Counted from the stretch's first letter, positions 1 to 6,545 are shown. The stretch: 6,896 nucleotides of DNA from Bacteroidota bacterium (GCA_026702635.1 JAPPBZ010000089.1:1-6896), one strand, 5' to 3'. The notes: generated by a model not told the origin, from the sequence alone. Numbers and translations are program-made.

Positions 1-1094
1 ACCGTATTCCATCCCGTCAACTGACTTAATATGCTTGAGCCAGCAAAGCCAATCCCAACTCCGATTGCGCCGCCCAACACACTCATGACGATGCTCTCGA
101 CAAGAAATTGAGTCAGCACGTCCCGTCCGCGGGCACCTATGGCCATACGAATCCCGATCTCACGGGTGCGCTCGGTCACAGATACGAGCATAATGTTCAT
201 GATTCCAATTCCTCCAACGAGGAGTGAGATGGAAGCAATTGCGGCCAAAAGCATGGTCATGACTTCCGTGGTTCCCTGCTCGGCTGCAGCGAGATCATTC
301 TGGTTTCGTACTGTGAAATCATCTTCGGCAAATTGTGCCAGACCATGAGATTCCCGCATAATGGCCCGGATTTCTTCTTGTGCCGCAGGAATATCACGCG
401 AGGAAGGTGTACTTGCTAGAATCTGAAATATGCGACTCCATCCGCTGAGTCGGGTCTGGACGGTTGTGTAGGGAGCAAAGATCACATCATCCTGGTCTGT
501 ACCGCTGGCGGTCTGCCCTTTGGGTTCAAGGACCCCAATGACCTGCACGGGAACGTTACGTACCTGCACGGTCAGTCCGACGGGGTCCTCTCCAGGAAAG
601 AGGTTCTCCGCTACAGTATGCCCCAGCACGATGACACGTCGCATCTGGCGCTGCTCACTTTGGTCAAAGAAGCTGCCATACTTAAGATCCCAATTCCGGA
701 TAATTTGATAATCTGTTGAGACTCCATTGATGGTTGTGCGCCAGTTTCCCTGACCTCCAATAACCTGTGTACGACTAAACACAACCGGGGAAACTGCAGA
801 GACGATCAGGCTCTCTCGTTTAATTTTTTCAAAATCCTTGACGGTGAGGCGGTTGTAACTTTGTGCGCCCCGGCTTACACCACCCTGGCTACTGGCACCC
901 GGGGTTACAACGATCATGTTGGTCCCCAGAGTATTGATTTGCTCCTGGATCTGGGATTGTGCACCTTGTCCAATTGCGACCATAACAATGACGGCGCCAA
1001 CACCAATGACGATTCCTAGCATGGTCAAGAGTGTACGCATTTTGTTTTTCAAAATGCTCTGGGAGGCAACCTTAATGAGTGTTGAAGCTTTCAT
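1..1094 (-). CDS. MacB-type ABC transporter permease (FtsX family), C-terminus cut by window edge
   Basis: Inner-membrane permease subunit of a MacAB/LolCDE-like mechanotransmission ABC transporter. The frame is open without interruption from the ATG at 1094 to the left edge, giving 364 residues; relatives have about 400-410, so about 45 residues with the last membrane helix are missing. Visible in order: an N-terminal cytoplasmic stretch with the usual basic KNKMRT before helix 1 (about residues 22-41), a large periplasmic domain (about 44-275), helix 2 (about 281-304), the highly conserved cytoplasmic loop SVTERTREIGIRMAIGAR (305-322) that couples to the ATPase, and helix 3 (about 332-356). 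It follows the ATPase gene by 37 bases and should form a homodimer with it, working with the adaptor encoded two genes upstream. No clear ribosome binding site precedes the ATG. The family is certain; the substrate cannot be told from sequence. Confidence 0.95.
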   Translation of the reverse strand, partial: MKASTLIKVASQSILKNKMRTLLTMLGIVIGVGAVIVMVAIGQGAQSQIQEQINTLGTNMIVVTPGASSQGGVSRGAQSYNRLTVKDFEKIKRESLIVSAVSPVVFSRTQVIGGQGNWRTTINGVSTDYQIIRNWDLKYGSFFDQSEQRQMRRVIVLGHTVAENLFPGEDPVGLTVQVRNVPVQVIGVLEPKGQTASGTDQDDVIFAPYTTVQTRLSGWSRIFQILASTPSSRDIPAAQEEIRAIMRESHGLAQFAEDDFTVRNQNDLAAAEQGTTEVMTMLLAAIASISLLVGGIGIMNIMLVSVTERTREIGIRMAIGARGRDVLTQFLVESIVMSVLGGAIGVGIGFAGSSILSQLTGWNT

Positions 1095-1131
1095 GGATTC
1101 ATAGGATCGGGTCGGATACTTCGCTCAGTTT

Positions 1132-1854
1132 CTATAGGGCGATCTCGTTTGCCTTGATGGACTGAATATGCTTGTCCTGAATGATCTTGCCATCGCGCAA
1201 TTCAATGACACGTTGCGTGCAATTCGCTACGTCAGATTCGTGAGTGATGAGCAGAACCGTCATTCCCTGGTCGTGAAGTTCCTGAAAGAGAGTGAGCACT
1301 TCAATGGAAGTATGGCTGTCCAGGTTGCCGGTCGGTTCATCGGCCAGGAGGATAGATGGGTTGGTTACCAGTGCACGCGCGATGGCGACACGTTGTTGCT
1401 GACCACCCGAGAGTTCGCTAGGTTCATGATCCATGCGATCCCCAAGTCCAACACGCTCAAGAGCTTCTTCAGCCGTTTTTCGAATTTGAATTTTTCGTCG
1501 GGATCGGTCATAGAGAAGAGGTAACTCAACATTTTCAAGAGCAGTTGTTCGAGCAAGCAGGTTAAAACCCTGAAAAACAAAGCCAATCTTGCTGTTTCGA
1601 ATATCGGCCAACTGGTTGCGGGATAAGTTCTCTACATGCACATCATCCAGGAAGTAGGTCCCTGAAGTAGGGTAATCCAGGCAGCCGATGATATTCATCA
1701 GAGTAGATTTCCCCGAGCCGGAGGCCCCCACAATCGCAATCATTTCGCCTCGTTCGACCGTCAGGTCAACCCCCTGCAGAGCGTGTACCTCGGTTTTGCC
1801 CATGGTATAAACCTTGGTCAATCCCTGTGTTCTCATCACTGGTTCACGTTCCAT
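1132..1854 (-). CDS. MacB/LolD-type ABC transporter ATP-binding protein
   Basis: Cytoplasmic ATPase of 240 residues that powers the neighbouring permease. All nucleotide-binding motifs are intact: Walker A GASGSGKST (43-51), Q-loop glutamine near 95, signature LSGGQQQRVAIARAL (148-162), Walker B ILLADEP (168-174) with catalytic Glu173, D-loop NLDS (177-180) and H-loop His205. Length and motifs match the LolD/MacB/YknY group rather than importer ATPases. The chosen ATG lies 5 bases after the stop of the adaptor gene. A GGAGG-like sequence 11-12 bases upstream falls inside the last codons of that gene and may serve as ribosome binding site. A second Met at residue 7 is a possible alternative start. 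ATPase and permease are separate polypeptides here, unlike the fused E. coli MacB. Confidence 0.96.
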   Translation of the reverse strand: MEREPVMRTQGLTKVYTMGKTEVHALQGVDLTVERGEMIAIVGASGSGKSTLMNIIGCLDYPTSGTYFLDDVHVENLSRNQLADIRNSKIGFVFQGFNLLARTTALENVELPLLYDRSRRKIQIRKTAEEALERVGLGDRMDHEPSELSGGQQQRVAIARALVTNPSILLADEPTGNLDSHTSIEVLTLFQELHDQGMTVLLITHESDVANCTQRVIELRDGKIIQDKHIQSIKANEIAL

Positions 1855-1859
1855 GTGGA

Positions 1860-3125
1860 CTAAAATCCTCCAGGACGAAAACGACGTTGGGTGCGCTGAA
1901 ATGGATTATTTGAGTCTTCGTCTTCCTGTTGCGTGACCCCCGCGATAACCTGCAGGCCAGGTTGAAGGCGTGAGCTGGATACTTCGGTCATCTGGCCGTC
2001 CGTGATTCCAGTTTGTGCGGGAACGGCCATCAGTTCGTTATTTTCATCCAGATACCAGATCATGGTAAAATTATTTGCACCTCCCCCGAAGCCATTTGCT
2101 CCGCCGCCGCTCCATGTGCTACCATTACCAGGCCGGTTGCCGGTTGCCGGACTCGCACTGCCGCCAGGCCCATCTCCCCCCGCTGCATCTCTGCGTACAC
2201 GGAGGGCTTCAAACATTTGCGGAGTTGCCCGAAAACGCAGTGCAGCATTGGGCAGTTTGAGAACGTTGGTGGCAGATTCGATCAAAAAATCGACAGTGGC
2301 CGTCATGCCGGGCAAAAGCCGTCCATCAGGATTTTCAACGTCAACGACGACGGTGTAATTCACCACATTTTCCTCAACCGTTGATTGTAGACGCACTTGC
2401 CGAACCACTCCGGTGAACAGTTCATCAGGATATGCCTGAACTGTAAATCGGGCGAATTGTCTTTCTTGAATTTGCCCGATGTCGCTCTCATCTACAGACG
2501 CAAGGATTTCCATACGAGAGAGATCGTCAGCAATCAGGAAAAGCTGGGGCGCGGAAAAGCTGGCTGCTACCGTCTGGCCAACATCGACATTCCGCTCGAT
2601 GACGGTCCCGGAAATCGGAGCTATGATCGTAGCGTAACTCAGATTTTGCCGAGCACGATCTAAGCTGATTTCTGCACTTTTGGTTGCTGCTTCGGCAATG
2701 TCTAGGTCGTACTGTGCCCGGTGATAGTCTACCTCGGTAACGAATTGTTGCTCATACAAGGGCTGCAACCGTTCTAGCTCCCGTCGGGCCTGTCGGAGCT
2801 GTGCTTGGTTTCGCTCCAGATTGGATTCCGCATCACGCACGGCACTCCACAGAAGTGTAGTATCAATCCGGGCGATCACTTGCCCCTCATAGACGCGGTC
2901 ATTGAAGTCGACATAAATGCTGGCAATAATGCCAGAAACTTGGGTACCAACCTGGACCGTTGTCACAGCATCCAGTGCTCCGGTACTTGCAACAACAGAT
3001 TCAAGATCGCCTTCTTCAAGTGTCACAAACCGGTAAGGGCTGACAGGCTCAGCGGAGCCCCGGTTGAAATACCAGAGTGAGGCACCGGTAATCACAATAG
3101 CGGTTACGATGATAGAGAATCGCAT
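1860..3125 (-). CDS. MacA/HlyD-family periplasmic adaptor subunit
   Basis: Membrane-fusion protein of 421 residues that links the inner-membrane pump to an outer-membrane channel. Order of parts: N-terminal signal anchor (about 3-20, no lipobox cysteine); first half of the biotinyl-lipoyl domain (about 58-90, with VGTQVSGIIASIYV); a long heptad-rich coiled-coil hairpin (about 93-165); second lipoyl half (about 167-190, APISGTVIERNVDVGQTV); beta-barrel (about 205-290); membrane-proximal domain (about 290-400). The last part is interrupted by a Gly/Asn/Ser-rich insert (about 315-352). The C-terminus is Arg-rich. The frame stays open upstream to a TTG at 3293, but that part overlaps the preceding gene by 158 bases. 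The ATG at 3125 sits 10 bases after the preceding stop and directly before the hydrophobic anchor, so it is chosen. Substrate unknown. Confidence 0.94.
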   Translation of the reverse strand: MRFSIIVTAIVITGASLWYFNRGSAEPVSPYRFVTLEEGDLESVVASTGALDAVTTVQVGTQVSGIIASIYVDFNDRVYEGQVIARIDTTLLWSAVRDAESNLERNQAQLRQARRELERLQPLYEQQFVTEVDYHRAQYDLDIAEAATKSAEISLDRARQNLSYATIIAPISGTVIERNVDVGQTVAASFSAPQLFLIADDLSRMEILASVDESDIGQIQERQFARFTVQAYPDELFTGVVRQVRLQSTVEENVVNYTVVVDVENPDGRLLPGMTATVDFLIESATNVLKLPNAALRFRATPQMFEALRVRRDAAGGDGPGGSASPATGNRPGNGSTWSGGGANGFGGGANNFTMIWYLDENNELMAVPAQTGITDGQMTEVSSSRLQPGLQVIAGVTQQEDEDSNNPFQRTQRRFRPGGF

Positions 3126-3135
3126 CGGAGTTAGA

Positions 3136-3576
3136 TTAATATTGGGGTTTTTGGTCTGAAGAATTCTTTCGCGACGAGCGGCGCTGACCGGATGATCGAT
3201 CTCGTCGGTCTCTTCGGTGCTTTTGCTCTCGATCCAGCCAAGCTTCAAGGCGCTGCCATTGCTCTGGGGTGAGAACTTGTTGCAGGTCTGCAATTAAGAT
3301 CTGGCGGTGAACGGCCAGACTATCGATTGCACGTCGGCGTTGTTGCATCAATGATCGTTCAGCACGGCGCACAATGGTTCTGACTTCGGCGAGCTGTTCT
3401 TCATCTTGAAAATCAATGACTCGTTCAATGTGACGCGTCAGTCCACCTTGAATTCGAGTTTCAGACAGAGCGACGTTCCGACGATGTTGCCACGTACTGG
3501 TTCCTAGGATACCAATGGCAATTCCAATAATTAAGGTACATCCAAGGACGACCAACGATTTAACACGAGTACTCAT
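3136..3576 (-). CDS. membrane-anchored periplasmic Spy/CpxP/CnrX-like protein, probable sensor
   Basis: A 146-residue protein with an N-terminal signal anchor (about 7-25), then an alpha-helical, highly charged periplasmic region. The LTPEQWQRLEAWL stretch (102-114) is the C-terminal signature seen in Spy, CpxP and the heavy-metal sensors CnrX/ZraP. Histidines at 31, 49, 90 and 120 are the only soft-metal ligands outside the membrane besides Met77; the single Cys is within the anchor. The tail (about 117-138) is strongly basic. Its ATG overlaps the stop of the anti-sigma-like gene as ATGA (3573-3576), which implies translational coupling. Position after an ECF sigma factor and a membrane anti-sigma protein resembles the cnrYXH logic of Cupriavidus, where the periplasmic protein senses the signal. 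The sensor role is inferred from context; a periplasmic chaperone is the alternative. Confidence 0.8.
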   Translation of the reverse strand: MSTRVKSLVVLGCTLIIGIAIGILGTSTWQHRRNVALSETRIQGGLTRHIERVIDFQDEEQLAEVRTIVRRAERSLMQQRRRAIDSLAVHRQILIADLQQVLTPEQWQRLEAWLDREQKHRRDRRDRSSGQRRSSRKNSSDQKPQY

Positions 3577-3908
3577 GGGATTGTTGACGGGGATTCGTCC
3601 AAATCTGTGGAATAGGCGGTCGTAAGTGTCAGAGGCTGCAGGCCGAAGACAATTTCTGTCGTTGTCGGGGGGACCTCATAGCTACGGCTGATAAATGTGT
3701 TGTACGAGAGAAATCCCAAGACGAAGAGCACACTCGCGAGGATGACGGGCTTGAAAGCAAACCAGATCATTTGAAAAAACTGCTCTTCCGACGGGTTGAT
3801 TGTTCGAATCTTTCGCATGATTCGATCGGGAAGGAACGGCTGAGTGTTGAATTCAGCATTGATTTCCACCGCTTCCTGAAGTAGGGTATGTAAGTGAGGA
3901 TCTTTCAT
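3573..3908 (-). CDS. putative single-pass membrane anti-sigma factor
   Basis: No recognised domain, but small size, topology and position directly behind an ECF sigma gene point to an anti-sigma factor. From the ATG at 3908 it has 111 residues: an N-terminal cytoplasmic part (1-50) with amphipathic segments including PFLPDRIMRKI (24-34), one membrane helix (about 54-70, FKPVILASVLFVLGFLSY) and a periplasmic tail of about 40 residues. The N-terminus lacks the His-x3-Cys-x2-Cys of zinc-binding anti-sigma proteins. The start is uncertain: a TTG at 3941 in the same frame would add 11 residues and overlap the sigma gene by 17 bases; the ATG leaves a 16-base gap. Neither has a good ribosome binding site. 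It would hold the sigma factor at the membrane until the periplasmic partner signals. Confidence 0.75.
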   Translation of the reverse strand: MKDPHLHTLLQEAVEINAEFNTQPFLPDRIMRKIRTINPSEEQFFQMIWFAFKPVILASVLFVLGFLSYNTFISRSYEVPPTTTEIVFGLQPLTLTTAYSTDLDESPSTIP

Positions 3909-3924
3909 AGGAGGTATAACGTGT

Positions 3925-4506
3925 CTAATTCTCTTCTTCAAGGATAGGGCCTAAGATCGTGCGCAGATGAGCAGTCGCACGGCTTAATCTGGACATTACC
4001 GTACCTTGGGCGATCCCAAGTAGTTCAGCAGTCTCGATAACGGAGTATCCGTCAATCAACCGAAGCACAACGACTGCACGGTGATGGGGTTTAAGTTGGT
4101 TCATCGCTGAGTTAATGAGTTGTATCCGATCAAAGCGTTCTGATTCAGAATCATAGGCTCCTGGTTCTGCCAGCGTCTTATTTTCATCATCCCGGCTGAT
4201 GAATCGTGAACGCAGGTTTTTTCGTCGTCGAAGAACATCAAGGGATGCATTAATCGCAATCCGTGTGAGATAGGTACGGCAGGCTGCCTCTCCACGGAAC
4301 CGGTGAAGTGTTTTATAAAATCGAATGAAGACGACTTGAACCACATCATCCACTTCAGAGGTGTTGCCAAGCATACCCGCGACGGTACGAGCCACGGTAT
4401 GTTGATGTTGTTCAAGTATCTCACGAAATGCATTCTGATCTCCTTTTCGTGCGCGGTCAAGCAAGATTTCATCTGAAGAAATGGTTCCCACTTTTTCACG
4501 ACTCAA
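3925..4506 (-). CDS. ECF-type (RpoE-like) RNA polymerase sigma factor
   Basis: A 193-residue sigma-70 family protein with only regions 2 and 4. Region 2 spans about 25-95, including the core-binding and -10 recognition segment DDVVQVVFIRFYKTLHRFRG (53-72) and the following helix with TYLTRIAINASLDVLRRR (78-95). A linker rich in Asp/Glu/Ser follows (about 105-125). Region 4 spans about 128-185, with a helix-turn-helix at YSVIETAELLGIAQGTVMSR (154-173). The start is not clear: the TTG at 4506 gives the best N-terminus, a GTG at 4491 is second choice, and no in-frame ATG exists near the start. The gene heads the operon with an anti-sigma-like protein, a periplasmic sensor-like protein and a MacAB pump. 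A promoter-like element upstream matches one in front of the next Spy-like gene, which suggests autoregulation. Confidence 0.95.
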   Translation of the reverse strand: MSREKVGTISSDEILLDRARKGDQNAFREILEQHQHTVARTVAGMLGNTSEVDDVVQVVFIRFYKTLHRFRGEAACRTYLTRIAINASLDVLRRRKNLRSRFISRDDENKTLAEPGAYDSESERFDRIQLINSAMNQLKPHHRAVVVLRLIDGYSVIETAELLGIAQGTVMSRLSRATAHLRTILGPILEEEN

Positions 4507-4531
4507 CGTTACAGTTCATTTTTCCTTGACA

Positions 4532-4560
4532 CGAGACCATTTCTTCGGTGTCCTTTTCCC
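4532..4560 (-). promoter_or_regulatory. candidate ECF promoter of the sigma-factor operon
   Basis: Reading the minus strand, GGGAAAA (4560-4554) is followed after 16 bases by GTCTCG (4537-4532). The GGAA type -35 box and GTC type -10 box, with this spacing, resemble sigma-E class promoters. It ends 25 bases before the sigma start codon, so a transcript would have a short leader. The same layout occurs upstream of the neighbouring Spy-like gene. Seen by eye only. Confidence 0.5.
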
Positions 4561-4597
4561 AGCGGCAAGCGGATCTATCCATAATCAAAAGTAGAGG

Positions 4598-5020
4598 TTA
4601 TGGGCGATCCTCTTGATTTCTGCGACGCATTTGTTGTCTTCGCTCTCGGGACTGATCGTCCATAAATTTTCGGTACGAGGTCATTTGCTCAGGCGTCAAA
4701 AGCACTGCAAGTGCGGTTTCGGTTTCCTGGTTGATTGCCTGACGTTTGGCACGCATAGCTTGAAACTGGCCGCGACCTCCGCCGGGCTCAGGGCGAAGTG
4801 CCATCAAAGAATTTGTCCGGGCTTCCAAGATTGCACGAACCGCTGGGACCAGTTCATCCGCAACCTCAAGCGTGGAGATCAGTGTGTCAACGAGGGCCTC
4901 CTGCATTTCTGGTGAGTTAATGCGTGGCCCACGTGGTCCTCGCTGGGCGAAACCACTCTGGACAAAAAGCAGTCCACTCAAGAGCAGAATAAAGCACGGG
5001 AAGTAGGATGTACAACGCAT
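4598..5020 (-). CDS. small exported Spy/CpxP-like periplasmic protein
   Basis: A 140-residue secreted protein. The first 26 residues form a clear signal peptide: short basic start, hydrophobic core ILLLSGLLFV, and a cleavage site after about residue 26 at FAQ. The mature part is alpha-helical and charged, with LTPEQMTSYRKFMDD (108-122), the hallmark of Spy/CpxP/LTXXQ-type periplasmic proteins, and an Arg-rich tail (125-140). The mature chain contains no Cys and no His, so metal sensing as in CnrX or ZraP is unlikely; a chaperone-like or protein-binding role is more probable. The ATG at 5020 is chosen over a TTG at 5038 because it starts directly at the signal peptide. It lies 91 bases upstream of the sigma gene on the same strand, with no clear terminator between, and is divergent from the phosphofructokinase gene. 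Confidence 0.85.
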   Translation of the reverse strand: MRCTSYFPCFILLLSGLLFVQSGFAQRGPRGPRINSPEMQEALVDTLISTLEVADELVPAVRAILEARTNSLMALRPEPGGGRGQFQAMRAKRQAINQETETALAVLLTPEQMTSYRKFMDDQSRERRQQMRRRNQEDRP

Positions 5021-5051
5021 GAGTTGAAAAAATATCAAATTCTTTAGCTGC

Positions 5052-5080
5052 TTAGACGATTCATCAGAAAAAATCTTCCC
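5052..5080 (-). promoter_or_regulatory. candidate ECF promoter of the Spy-like gene
   Basis: Reading the minus strand, GGGAAGA (5080-5074) is followed after 16 bases by GTCTAA (5057-5052), close to the known sigma-E pattern of a GGAAC-type -35 and TCTAA-type -10. It ends 31 bases before the ATG at 5020. It shares GGGAA, an 18-base gap and GTCT with the element before the sigma-factor gene. Seen by eye; not tested against background frequency. Confidence 0.55.
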
Positions 5081-5192
5081 GAATTTGCGCGAAAAACGGA
5101 TTTGCCAAGATTATCATTTTGTAAGCGGTGTAACCGATTGCCTGTCATGTCGTAATTTTCGAAGAAATCAACCTACTGAAATACAATTCATC

Positions 5193-6386
5193 ATGGCCTA
5201 CAAAGGTACAATCGGAATCCTTACGGGTGGTGGCGATGTGCCGGGATTGAACCCGGCAATTCGTGCTGTCACCGTTCGTGCACTACGTGAAGGATACAGA
5301 GTACTCGGAATCAAGCGAGGATGGGCAGGACTGGTCGATCTTGTTCAGGATCCCGAGGTGGACAACTCAGGAAGTGTGCAAGAACTTAAGGAGCCCATAG
5401 TGAATGCAGCTGCACGCACAGGGGGGACATTCCTACATAGTTCACGCACGCGGCCAAGCCACCTGCCGAAGAGTACGCTGCCGGCACACTTGCGGGATCA
5501 GTTCAAGGATGAGATTAATGATGTCACCTCCGCAGTACTCTCGAACATTGAATACCTTGGCATTGATTATCTCATCCCAATTGGGGGAGATGACACGCTT
5601 AGCTATGGTTACCGCTTACACAAAGAAGGTGTGAAGGTCGTGGCAATCCCTAAAACCATGGACAATGATGTACCAGGTACGGATTATTGTATCGGGTTCG
5701 GTACATGCTTGACCAGGACGATTGAATTGGCCAATACGCTGCGGACCTCCGCAGGGTCACATGAGCGCTTTCTGGTCATTGAAGTTTTTGGTCGTTATGC
5801 GGGTTATTCGGCACTTTTGCCAGCGATGGCTGGTGCAGCGGATCGCTGTGTGATACCCGAGATCGATTTTAATATGGATCAATTAACGGACCTGATGGTC
5901 TACGATCGGAATCGACATCCCAGCCGCTACTCTGTCGTATTGGTTTCTGAGGGAGCAAAAATCAGGGGGGATGATGAGATGTCCTTTCTGGGATCTGAGA
6001 AGGACCAGTACGGGCACGCGAAGCTAGGAGGAATTGGAGATCGGGTTGGCAAAGAATTGAAGGAGCGATCACCAACTTATAATCAGGGTAAACGGATCAA
6101 TGTTGTGAATCAGCGACTGGGATATCTAGTGCGTTGTGGAGTACCGGATGCCCTGGATTCTGTTGTACCGATGGCGTACGGTAATTTAGCTCTGGATTTA
6201 ATTCTGGAAGGCACATCGGGGCGTTTGGTGAATATTCGTAATGGGGTGTATGGAAATATCTCAATGGAAGTCATTAACGGACCACACAAAGTGGTGGATA
6301 TTGAAAAATTCTATAATGTTGAGCGGCTTCGTCCCAATTTCAAGGATCTCCAGGATGCCCCGCTGTTCATCATGAACTCCGATTAA
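5193..6386 (+). CDS. 6-phosphofructokinase, predicted pyrophosphate-dependent
   Basis: Cytoplasmic glycolytic enzyme of 397 residues that phosphorylates fructose 6-phosphate to fructose 1,6-bisphosphate. The phosphofructokinase fold is plain: TGGGDVPGLNPAIR (11-24) at the phosphate-donor site, PIGGDDTLSYG (129-139), AIPKTMDNDVPGTD (151-164) with catalytic Asp157, EVFGRYAG (197-204) and VIPE (220-223) at the sugar-phosphate site, and LGYLVRCG (309-316). Two residues indicate use of pyrophosphate instead of ATP: Asp134 in GGDD (Gly in ATP enzymes) and Lys154 in PKTMDND (Gly in E. coli PfkA). A reversible PPi enzyme can serve glycolysis and gluconeogenesis. The ATG at 5193 starts at the usual family N-terminus; the frame extends to a TTG at 5085, but the added 36 residues are not family-like. 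No Shine-Dalgarno sequence is seen. Transcribed away from the stress operon and functionally unrelated to it. Confidence 0.95.
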   Translation: MAYKGTIGILTGGGDVPGLNPAIRAVTVRALREGYRVLGIKRGWAGLVDLVQDPEVDNSGSVQELKEPIVNAAARTGGTFLHSSRTRPSHLPKSTLPAHLRDQFKDEINDVTSAVLSNIEYLGIDYLIPIGGDDTLSYGYRLHKEGVKVVAIPKTMDNDVPGTDYCIGFGTCLTRTIELANTLRTSAGSHERFLVIEVFGRYAGYSALLPAMAGAADRCVIPEIDFNMDQLTDLMVYDRNRHPSRYSVVLVSEGAKIRGDDEMSFLGSEKDQYGHAKLGGIGDRVGKELKERSPTYNQGKRINVVNQRLGYLVRCGVPDALDSVVPMAYGNLALDLILEGTSGRLVNIRNGVYGNISMEVINGPHKVVDIEKFYNVERLRPNFKDLQDAPLFIMNSD

Positions 6387-6483
6387 GGACTCACAGCCTA
6401 CCCCTTTACAGAGTAGACCAAAGCGGCAGACGGTTTCACCGGGTGCATGTCAAGACTTGCGGGGTTGTCTGGCCTCCTGTAAG

Positions 6484-6545
6484 CAAACAATTTTTCTTAA
6501 AAATAGCCGGAAAAACACAGAAAATTCCTGAATTGTTTGGCTATT
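6484..6545. repeat. interleaved inverted repeats upstream of amt
   Basis: CAAACAATT at 6484-6492 is exactly complementary to AATTGTTTG at 6531-6539 (9 pairs, 38-base loop). Inside the loop, AATAGCC at 6502-6508 is complementary to GGCTATT at 6539-6545, which overlaps the end of the first repeat by one base. The two stems are interleaved, so they would be alternatives or a pseudoknot. Short AT-rich repeats of this kind can arise by chance; an operator or RNA structure is only a possibility. Confidence 0.35.

Noticed and set aside
139..1104. Plus-strand open frames opposite the permease
   Set aside because: Shadows of a continuous, clearly homologous minus-strand permease frame.
1168..1586. 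Open frames on the plus strand and in another minus frame across the ATPase gene
   Set aside because: They overlap fully intact ABC ATPase motifs and resemble no protein family.
2002..2663. Plus-strand open frames opposite the MacA-like gene
   Set aside because: Pro/Arg/Cys-rich, low-quality translations that mirror the Gly-rich insert and lipoyl regions of the real gene.
3126..3293. Upstream extension of the MacA-like frame to a TTG at 3293 (477 residues)
   Set aside because: It lies inside the 3' part of the sensor-like gene, the extra 56 residues are not adaptor-like, and the ATG at 3125 directly precedes the signal anchor.
4101..4499. 132-residue frame inside the sigma factor gene
   Set aside because: Out-of-frame reading of a well-conserved sigma factor; composition is not protein-like.
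5021..5038. TTG start at 5038 for the Spy-like gene
   Set aside because: The ATG at 5020 gives a normal signal peptide; the extension adds six hydrophobic residues before it.
5085..5192. N-terminal extension of phosphofructokinase from a TTG at 5085
   Set aside because: The extra 36 residues do not resemble the family, and the ATG at 5193 matches the usual N-terminus of the enzyme.
6445..6460. Terminator after phosphofructokinase
   Set aside because: The palindrome has a mismatch, a short stem and no following T-run.
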